A stretch of DNA of 7,447 bases from DATHCB01 sp035319765 (lineage in GTDB: Archaea; Thermoproteota; Bathyarchaeia; Bathyarchaeales; SOJC01). Below are positions 1-4,078 of this stretch, piece by piece. Made by a program: the position numbers and the translations under genes. Under the pieces are notes generated by a model. It worked only from the letters and a program-made list of their open reading frames with translations. It was not told where the DNA came from and did no database searches. The stretch lies in NCBI GenBank assembly GCA_035319765.1, contig DATHCB010000044.1, forward strand, positions 1 through 7,447. Reading direction: 5' to 3'. Every line of letters begins with the position of its first letter. Positions within the stretch are counted from its first letter, which is position 1.

Positions 1-1
1 G

Positions 2-124
2 TTCGCCAAGGCTTGGGGTTACGCTGCGGGTCAGCCGAATTATGATTATCGTTGCGACTTTAACAATGAAGGAATAGTCGGCGCAAGTGACTTCCGCATA
101 TTGGCAGCTGCGTGGAATGCCTGA
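2..124 (+). CDS. C-terminal end of a dockerin-repeat protein (5' partial)
   Basis: The frame enters from the left edge already open and stops at TGA 122-124, leaving 40 residues. They read as a dockerin-type unit: an AWG-type helix end (FAKAWGYAAG), a linker (QPNYDYRCD), then a calcium-loop pattern D-F-N-N-E-G-I-V-G-A-S-D with acidic or Asn side chains at loop positions 1, 3, 5 and 12, followed by the amphipathic helix FRILAAAW. This matches the F-hand loop of type I dockerins, which bind cohesins in cellulosomes and also occur as C-terminal tails on many archaeal and planctomycetal secreted proteins. The rest of the protein lies outside the window, so its enzymatic or adhesive function cannot be stated. 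It is probably extracellular, by family habit. The gene is convergent with the minus-strand pair that ends at 452. Loop position 5 is Glu where Asp is usual, so calcium affinity may differ. Confidence 0.8.
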   Translation, partial: FAKAWGYAAGQPNYDYRCDFNNEGIVGASDFRILAAAWNA

Positions 125-142
125 CAGCGTGTTGGCCGCTGT
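124..142 (+). other. Hairpin abutting the stop codon of the dockerin gene
   Basis: ACAGCG (124-129) and CGCTGT (137-142) are perfectly complementary around a 7-nt loop. The stem begins at the last base of the TGA stop. No T-tract follows directly, so it is not a standard intrinsic terminator; an mRNA 3'-end-protecting structure is possible. The 5-bp core CAGCG/CGCTG with a 7-nt loop recurs at 2822-2840. Confidence 0.4.
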
Positions 143-451
143 TATGTAAAGGATGGTATTTTGGAACGCTTGTGCCAGTATAAGCTGCTTTTAACGCTGG
201 GGTCTCGCCAGACGAATTACAAAGGACTAGCAGAAAGTTTGGCGGATACCAGAGGCAGCGGATGTTGAATTTAGGATCGGTGCTGACTTGCATTTTGTAA
301 TGATCGCTGCCATGTTCGGAGTTAGATTCGATGATCTTGGTAGTTTTTGATAGTTTTTTCGGCGATCTCTTCGTTGTGGTATTAGTGGGGTGACTGAGGA
401 TGGTTTGCCGGTTTGTTTGAGTGTGGTTGGTCTTGGTGCTGGTGTACGTGT
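125..451. other. Convergent intergenic spacer, no gene recognised
   Basis: These 327 bases separate the convergent dockerin gene (plus) and the 68-residue membrane protein (minus). Apart from the hairpin at its left edge and the T-tracts at 344-359, I see no RNA gene and no convincing coding frame. The right third keeps the strongly T/G-rich plus strand of the neighbouring minus-strand gene, so long open frames here are compositional. Confidence 0.5.
344..359 (+). terminator. Candidate oligo-T terminator for the dockerin gene
   Basis: Two T-tracts, T5 at 344-348 and T6 at 354-359, each preceded by TAG, form a short tandem. Archaeal RNA polymerase terminates on non-template T-runs without needing a hairpin. 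The distance from the stop codon, about 220 nt, is long, so the assignment is tentative. Confidence 0.3.
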
Positions 452-658
452 TTATGTTGGGTGTATTATGCGTATTATGACGGTGATCATGAATGCTATT
501 CCTAGGGCTATGGCGGCTAGTCTTAGGCGTTTTTTGTTTAGGGCTATGTTTCCTATTTGTCCTGTTGATGATGTTAGCAGTTCTGATGTGATTAGTGTTA
601 TTATGGCTGTGACGGCTAGCCACAGGCTTATGTCAGACGTGGAGAGTGGAAAGTGCAT
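452..658 (-). CDS. Small two-TM membrane protein (68 aa), function unknown
   Basis: This 68-residue protein is almost all membrane. A short N-terminus (MHFPLSTSD) precedes a first hydrophobic helix at about residues 10-28. A polar loop with a basic cluster (NKKRLR, 41-46) then leads to a second helix at about 46-65, and the protein ends in HPT. By the positive-inside rule the basic loop should be cytoplasmic, with both ends outside. The gene begins 21 nt after the stop of the 308-residue membrane protein and shares its strand, so the two are almost certainly co-transcribed. AAGGAG lies 14 nt before the ATG, a slightly long spacing, with GAGA closer to it. Codons are rich in ATA, CTA and ACA. 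I recognise no named family. The clean membrane topology and operon position make it more credible than a chance frame; a subunit or helper of its neighbour is an inference. Confidence 0.7.
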   Translation of the reverse strand: MHFPLSTSDISLWLAVTAIITLITSELLTSSTGQIGNIALNKKRLRLAAIALGIAFMITVIIRIIHPT

Positions 659-679
659 TCTCTTTTTGGTTTCTCCTTG

Positions 680-1606
680 TTAGTCTTTTCTTAGGCTTAA
701 TGATGCTTCTGCTGTGTCTGTTTCCTGGTTGAAGTTTAGCTCCTTTATTGTGACGGCTTTTCCTGTTGTCTTGGCCACGGCGCAAGCTAGAGCGCTGATG
801 AGGGGGCATCCTAGCCGTTGTAGGCTCTTTAGGTCTTCTTCGGTGTACAGAGTTCGGAATACGGAGCCCGTTATTTTTAGTTTTACGGTGCTGTTTTCGG
901 GTGTCATTTCTATTTCTTTGGCCAGTTGGAAGTTTTCGAGGATTTGTTGTGGCAGTGTTTCGCAGAGTGTCTGAAGATCCGTCTGTGTGGGGTCTAGTTT
1001 TGTTTCTTCTTCGAGTTGGTCCAGCAGTCTTGCGCCTGGTGCCGTTATGCTCAGGCCCTTTGGGTTACGGAGTATGAACCTCTTGTTAGCTATCTCTTCT
1101 ATGGACGGCAATCCAGTGTTCTCTTCGGCCGCGATGAAGATTATCATTTCTTTCAATCCTTTCAGGTGCTCCGGTAAGTACGCCTGTTTCGGGTAAGGCG
1201 GGATGTACCAGCATTCGCCCTTGTAGTTCAAATTGCTCATCATCCTGTCTATCGTGCTGTACGAAGCCGCCGCTGTGGCGTCTAGCAGGCTTCCCCTCAC
1301 AAGTTTTGATGGCTGCACCAAGAAGAACAGGGCTCCCCAGAAAGTTAATCCTAACCCAATGAAGGCCATCACCTGCGAATCAGCCACTATGGAATATGCG
1401 AGCGCCAGCGCTCCTGGGATGATCAGAATTACGCCTATTTTGCCCGCTAGAGTCATTTTACTCGATTTCGCAGGCTTGATTCGCATGCTCTCGCCCTTCT
1501 CTCGTGAAGGCTTTGCAGGCTCGGTTTGAGAGTCCGCTGGCGTTAGTTTGGTTGGTTTCTGGTCCATTTTTTCTGTTTGAGTGTTTTGTTTATCTTCCTT
1601 GGACAT
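680..1606 (-). CDS. Two-TM membrane protein with conserved-looking cytosolic domain, function unknown
   Basis: The protein has 308 residues. Residues 1-50 are a polar, Lys/Gln/Thr-rich tail that looks disordered. Two membrane helices follow at about 53-73 and 79-97. The rest (about 105-308) is soluble. It contains a GECWYIPPYPKQAYLPEH segment (130-147), a stretch NPKGLSITAPGARLLDQLE (181-199), and near the C-terminus a glycine/cysteine-containing segment GCPLISALACAVAKTTGKAV (266-285) that looks like the core of a ligand-binding or dimerising alpha-beta fold. With a lysine-rich tail and few residues between the helices, both ends are probably cytosolic. I cannot name the family with confidence. 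The ATG at 1606 is preferred because a TATA-like box sits where it predicts a leader of only about 8 nt; later Met14 and Met41 are alternatives. It is the first gene of a two-gene unit with the 68-residue protein. Confidence 0.82.
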   Translation of the reverse strand: MSKEDKQNTQTEKMDQKPTKLTPADSQTEPAKPSREKGESMRIKPAKSSKMTLAGKIGVILIIPGALALAYSIVADSQVMAFIGLGLTFWGALFFLVQPSKLVRGSLLDATAAASYSTIDRMMSNLNYKGECWYIPPYPKQAYLPEHLKGLKEMIIFIAAEENTGLPSIEEIANKRFILRNPKGLSITAPGARLLDQLEEETKLDPTQTDLQTLCETLPQQILENFQLAKEIEMTPENSTVKLKITGSVFRTLYTEEDLKSLQRLGCPLISALACAVAKTTGKAVTIKELNFNQETDTAEASLSLRKD

Positions 1607-1937
1607 CGGCTTCAGGCAAGAAGTGATGGGAACTTTCTTTTAAGTTTTCCATAGGTCGAATCTGGCATTTCCCCGGGCTAACTCGTGCAAAGGTCTCTTG
1701 TAGTCTTGTCGAACATAACTACGGAGAACGCTGTATTCTCATGAGCTTTGCTCTTGTCTTGAAGAAGCGCGCGCTCAAACGACAAGATTTTGAGGTGGTG
1801 CCAATAAAACGATACGTGAAGAATTCAGCGTGGTTTTTCAGGTAGCGCGCTCGTTAGCGACTGGTCACGGTTGTTTTCCAGCGTGCAGGAGATGTCTCGT
1901 CGATCCATGTCGGCGGTGGGGCGTTTGTGCGAAAATG
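1607..1937. other. Divergent intergenic region, no gene recognised
   Basis: This gap lies between the start of the minus-strand 308-residue protein and the vapBC promoter. It contains the minus-strand TATA box at its left edge. TCTTGTC occurs at 1704-1710 and 1752-1758, and its complement GACAAGA at 1781-1787, so two alternative stems could form. TCTTGTCG (1704-1711) pairs perfectly with 1780-1787. Related AGCGCGC runs lie near 1767 and 1844. Open frames here are short and lack a ribosome-binding site or promoter. Confidence 0.45.
1637..1644 (-). promoter_or_regulatory. TATA box for the 308-aa membrane protein gene
   Basis: Read on the minus strand this is CTTAAAAG, preceded by an A-rich stretch (AAAA) that could serve as part of a BRE. 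Its centre is about 34 nt upstream of the ATG at 1606. The usual archaeal spacing of about 25 nt to the start site would give a near-leaderless mRNA. Confidence 0.5.
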
Positions 1938-1946
1938 TTTATTAAG
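1938..1946 (+). promoter_or_regulatory. TATA box of the vapBC operon
   Basis: TTTATTAAG, within the longer AATGTTTATTAAG (1934-1946), is a good archaeal TATA element. Transcription is expected about 25 nt downstream of its centre, near 1964-1969, which is at or just before the first possible start codon. The same 13-mer recurs at 3216-3228 in front of the small secreted protein. Confidence 0.65.
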
Positions 1947-1958
1947 TATGTATACATA
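1947..1958 (+). promoter_or_regulatory. Perfect 12-bp palindrome, candidate VapB operator
   Basis: TATGTATACATA is identical to its own reverse complement. It starts at the base after the TATA box and ends about 8 nt before the expected start site, where a bound dimer would block the polymerase or TBP/TFB. A second, overlapping inverted pair TATAC (1951-1955) and GTATA (1962-1966) extends the symmetry. Ribbon-helix-helix antitoxins classically repress their own operons by binding such palindromes. That VapB binds here is an inference. Confidence 0.6.
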
Positions 1959-1977
1959 GACGTATATGGTGATGGTA

Positions 1978-2169
1978 ATGGCAAAAAAGACGACGATCCT
2001 TTTGAGGGAAGATGTGTATCAAGCTATCAAGGAAAAGGCAGGAGCCAGAAACGCCTCGAACCTGATAAATAAGATTCTCGTCGAGTATTTGACGACGAAA
2101 GAAAGTATGTTCGGAACCATGAAGAAGACCGATGTAACTGACCTGCGAGATCATAGGGAAAGGCAATGA
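1978..2169 (+). CDS. vapB: VapB-type ribbon-helix-helix antitoxin
   Basis: The 63-residue protein begins MAKKTTILLREDVYQAIKEK. The strand KKTTILLRE is followed by two helices (about 12-22 and 26-40), the layout of the ribbon-helix-helix DNA-binding fold. The tail MFGTMKKTDVTDLRDHRERQ (44-63) resembles the C-terminal segment that wraps and neutralises the toxin in archaeal VapB proteins. Its partner vapC overlaps it by ATGA. The start is ambiguous: ATG 1966, GTG 1969, ATG 1972 and ATG 1978 are all in frame. I chose 1978 because GGTGAT (1968-1973), part of the canonical archaeal Shine-Dalgarno sequence, lies 4 nt before it and because the fold begins there. If the message is leaderless, ATG 1966 would add MVMV. 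It probably represses its own operon through the palindrome at 1947-1958. Confidence 0.88.
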   Translation: MAKKTTILLREDVYQAIKEKAGARNASNLINKILVEYLTTKESMFGTMKKTDVTDLRDHRERQ

Positions 2170-2555
2170 GATACTTGATTGACTCGTATGCCTGGATAGA
2201 GTACTTCATGGGAACGAAGGTGGGGGAACGAGTTAAACTTATAATCGAACAAACTGACGAAAAAATAACCCCTACGATAGCTTTGGCAGAAGTCTATGCG
2301 AAAACTCTCAGGACAGAAAACCAAGAACTGGCCGAAAAACAAAGAGCTTTCATCAAGGAAAAGAGCGCGATTTCTCCGCTGGACGAAGCAATCGCTGTAG
2401 AATCTGCAAGGATGGACGTTATTATGAAAAAGAACATCGTTGGCTGGGGACTGGCAGACTCGATAGTCTATGCAACTGGGACAGTGAAGAAGGCCAAGGT
2501 AGTAACTGGGGATGAGCACTTCAAGGAATTGGAAAACGTGTTTTTCATCAAATGA
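2166..2555 (+). CDS. vapC: VapC-type PIN-domain ribonuclease toxin
   Basis: The 129-residue protein is a complete PIN domain. The acidic active-site residues are all present: D6 in LIDSYAWIEYF, E42 in IALAEVYAK, D98 in GLADSIVYATG and D116 in TGDEHF. In this family they coordinate Mg or Mn ions and cut RNA. Known VapC toxins cleave tRNA or rRNA and so arrest translation; the target here cannot be read from the sequence. Its ATG overlaps the vapB stop codon (ATGA, 2166-2169), which implies translational coupling so that antitoxin is made first. Length is normal for the family and nothing looks damaged, so the toxin should be active. It ends in FFIK just before a hairpin plus T-run terminator. 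Confidence 0.92.
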   Translation: MRYLIDSYAWIEYFMGTKVGERVKLIIEQTDEKITPTIALAEVYAKTLRTENQELAEKQRAFIKEKSAISPLDEAIAVESARMDVIMKKNIVGWGLADSIVYATGTVKKAKVVTGDEHFKELENVFFIK

Positions 2556-2562
2556 TGCACCA

Positions 2563-2589
2563 GCTATAAGAATTTCTAGCGCTTTTTTT
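2563..2589 (+). terminator. Terminator of the vapBC operon
   Basis: GCTA (2563-2566) pairs with TAGC (2577-2580), with two further A-T pairs beyond a mismatch. A T7 run at 2583-2589 follows after GC. It lies 8 nt downstream of the vapC stop. Confidence 0.6.
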
Positions 2590-2821
2590 CTGTTCGAAGT
2601 TCTAGTTTCAAGCGGTACCAAGATGATTAGTTTTTTAGGTGGCTTGGATGCTTTTCAGAGAGTTTTTGCATAGACCCGGAAGCCCTTTTCAGGTCGTTTT
2701 GGATTAAACCTAGTATTTTGAGGTTTCGATGTTTTGTATTTGGCGCCTTATTTTAGTGATTCCGCCAAAGTGTCGTCGTGAGCGTTGTATGCCAAAAATA
2801 ATTCTTTTTTTAGGTGCCTGT

Positions 2822-2846
2822 CAGCGTCTGGGGTACGCTGTTTTTT
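2822..2846 (+). terminator. Intrinsic-terminator-like hairpin with T6
   Basis: CAGCGT (2822-2827) and ACGCTG (2835-2840) are perfectly complementary around a 7-nt loop, and TTTTTT (2841-2846) follows immediately. No coding region precedes it within 260 bases, so it either backs up the vapBC terminator or ends an unrecognised plus-strand transcript. Confidence 0.55.
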
Positions 2847-2878
2847 GCGTTTAGGCTTTGTTTTGAGCTTATTCAAAG

Positions 2879-2912
2879 TGCCACCAGCAATGTTGACTAC
2901 TTGCCACCAGCA
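2879..2912 (+). repeat. Direct repeat of TGCCACCAGCA
   Basis: The 11-mer occurs at 2879-2889 and 2902-2912, separated by 12 bases. A centre-to-centre distance of 23 bases is about two helical turns, which would suit two molecules of a DNA-binding protein on one face. No third copy was seen. Confidence 0.4.
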
Positions 2913-3219
2913 TTGAATGCTACTCGAACGCTGCTAGGCGCACGTGTTTTTTGAATTTTTTTAGGTCCGTTAGATCAGTAGTGTCCTTGTTGCTGATTTT
3001 GATTTCTCGTTCGACTACGAAGGGAGGTCACGCGGTAAGAGGTTTATTCGAGCGCTTTGCTAGTCGCCGGGCAGCCGCCGCTTTTGGCTTGGTGGCAGTA
3101 TGGCTGCTTGCGCTTTGTGTTGGCTCTGCAAGACGTTCGCGCTAGCGTGCTTTTTGCGGATCTGGGGTACTTATTTGGGATGTGGATGTGTATTTGTGTT
3201 GCTCAAGTGCACAATAATG

Positions 3220-3228
3220 TTTATTAAG
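3220..3228 (+). promoter_or_regulatory. TATA box of the small secreted protein gene
   Basis: TTTATTAAG inside AATGTTTATTAAG (3216-3228) is identical over 13 bases to the vapBC promoter core. The predicted start site near 3249 leaves a leader of about 14 nt before ATG 3263. There is no palindrome downstream, in contrast to vapBC. Confidence 0.65.
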
Positions 3229-3262
3229 ATTCGCGATTCATCGTCTTTTTGGCGAAAAGATT

Positions 3263-3712
3263 ATGGCGACGGAAAAAGCAACCATAGCAATCGTCGTCGC
3301 AATAGTGTTTGCGACCTTAATGGTAAGCGCTCTGGGCACACTTGTTGCAACTCAGACGATTTCTAACAGCGGAACCGTCGTTACAGCCATCGGAGTAAGC
3401 GTATACACAAACAGCACTTGCAAAGCCACGCTCTCCACCATCACCTGGGGAAGCCTGAATGTTGGCAACGTAACCACTCGTACTATGTACGTGAAAAACA
3501 CGGGCAACGACGCAGTCACGTTGAACATGACCACCAGCGGCTGGAGTCCATCATACGCTACGAGCTACTTTACATTCTCGTGGAACGAACAGAGCACTCA
3601 GCTTGCAGCAGGCGCAGGGGTCACAGCCACGCTGACACTCACCGGTCCATCAAGTGTTGGCAACTTTACGAGCTTCAGCTTCAACATAATCATAAAGGGA
3701 ATCGGATCGTAG
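3263..3712 (+). CDS. Small secreted beta-rich surface protein, possibly pilin-like
   Basis: The 149-residue protein starts with a short polar MATEKAT and a hydrophobic helix at about 8-29 that is a signal peptide or membrane anchor. The mature part is Thr/Ser/Asn-rich and reads as alternating beta strands: VVTAIGVSVYTNSTC (39-53), then ITWGSLNVGNVTTRTMYVKN (60-79), TGNDAVTLNMTTSGW (80-94), and a C-terminal strand FSFNIIIKGI (138-147). This is the pattern of an Ig-like sandwich. Sequons for N-glycosylation lie at N50, N69, N88 and N134. There is one cysteine (C53) and no C-terminal anchor. I recognise this style from unannotated archaeal surface proteins, and the layout recalls TasA/AbpA-type subunits that polymerise by strand exchange; that link is a hypothesis. 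It has its own promoter and stands alone, convergent with the flippase gene. Confidence 0.82.
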   Translation: MATEKATIAIVVAIVFATLMVSALGTLVATQTISNSGTVVTAIGVSVYTNSTCKATLSTITWGSLNVGNVTTRTMYVKNTGNDAVTLNMTTSGWSPSYATSYFTFSWNEQSTQLAAGAGVTATLTLTGPSSVGNFTSFSFNIIIKGIGS

Positions 3713-4078
3713 AAAGAGCCCAAATACACGCAGAGAAGCACTATTCCGGTAAACCCGATGCCAAGACCGACGCAATTCGATTATCGTTAAGTATCCCATT
3801 TTCCCGTTTTTTACTTGTTACCACTGTAAGCGCTTGTTCCCCTGCATGAGAAGAAAGAGCGTTTACTCTATGGTATCGCCAAGAGCTGTCCTGAAGGGGC
3901 TAGCGGAAATCTGGCAAATACTTCTAGTCGAACCTGTACAGCAACGCGCAATTTCCAAGTTAGCTCATAGAACTTCTGTCCTTAATCGGTCAAAATCTGG
4001 TATTTCTTATCTGTTTCTTTTTCAGTTTTTGAACCAGCGCGCGCAACTCAGATCGAATCGATATTCGTAGCACTCTCT
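3713..4078. other. Convergent intergenic spacer, no gene recognised
   Basis: The gap lies between the secreted protein (plus) and the flippase (minus). Plus-strand T-tracts occur near 3796-3812 and 4014-4028. A plus-strand open frame at 3834-4070 has no promoter, ribosome-binding site or recognisable protein. A 50-base segment from 3871 has patchy similarity to 200-252, too weak to call a repeat. Confidence 0.4.
3807..3812 (+). terminator. Candidate oligo-T terminator of the secreted protein gene
   Basis: A T6 run follows a pyrimidine-rich stretch (CCCATTTTCCCG) about 95 nt after the stop codon. No strong stem precedes it. Oligo-T alone can terminate archaeal transcription. Confidence 0.35.

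Larger units (their letters stand above)
2631..2966 (+). repeat. Three dispersed copies of TTTTTTAGGT
   Basis: Exact copies lie at 2631-2640, 2806-2815 and 2957-2966, spaced 175 and 151 bases apart. Flanking sequence does not align, so these are not the ends of a longer repeat. On the plus strand they resemble oligo-T terminators. On the minus strand ACCTAAAAAA resembles the A-box of the minus-strand promoter at 1637-1644. Confidence 0.5.
2590..3215. other. Long intergenic region with T-tracts, no gene recognised
   Basis: This gap of about 625 bases separates vapC from the promoter of the small secreted protein. It is crowded with T-tracts on the plus strand and contains three copies of TTTTTTAGGT, an intrinsic-terminator-like hairpin at 2822-2846 and a short direct repeat at 2879-2912. 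An open frame at 2951-3145 (TTG start, one possible TM helix near its end) has no fitting ribosome-binding site, and GGAGGT at 3022-3027 has no start codon at a usable distance. Non-coding RNA or decayed sequence is more likely than a gene. Confidence 0.45.

Noticed and set aside
60..623. A 187-residue minus-strand open frame
   Set aside because: It is very rich in His, Asn, Thr and Lys, overlaps the convincing 68-residue membrane gene in another frame and even the end of the dockerin gene. The openness follows from the A/C-rich minus strand.
1830..2072. An 80-residue plus-strand frame crossing the vapB promoter
   Set aside because: It runs through the TATA box and overlaps vapB in another frame; residue composition is not protein-like.
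2951..3145. A 64-residue plus-strand frame with a hydrophobic C-terminal stretch
   Set aside because: It would use a TTG start inside a T-tract, has no ribosome-binding site or promoter at the right distance, and is Arg/Ala-rich without a recognisable pattern.
200..3924. Patchy similarity between 200-252 and 3871-3924 (both start GGT-TCGCCA and share CTAGC, GAAA, TGGC and ATAC in order)
   Set aside because: It needs several gaps, and identity outside the short blocks is low. No common protein frame emerges. A proper gapped alignment with shuffled controls would be needed to call it a repeat.
3834..4070. A 78-residue plus-strand frame in the convergent spacer
   Set aside because: It has no promoter or ribosome-binding site and no recognisable domain.
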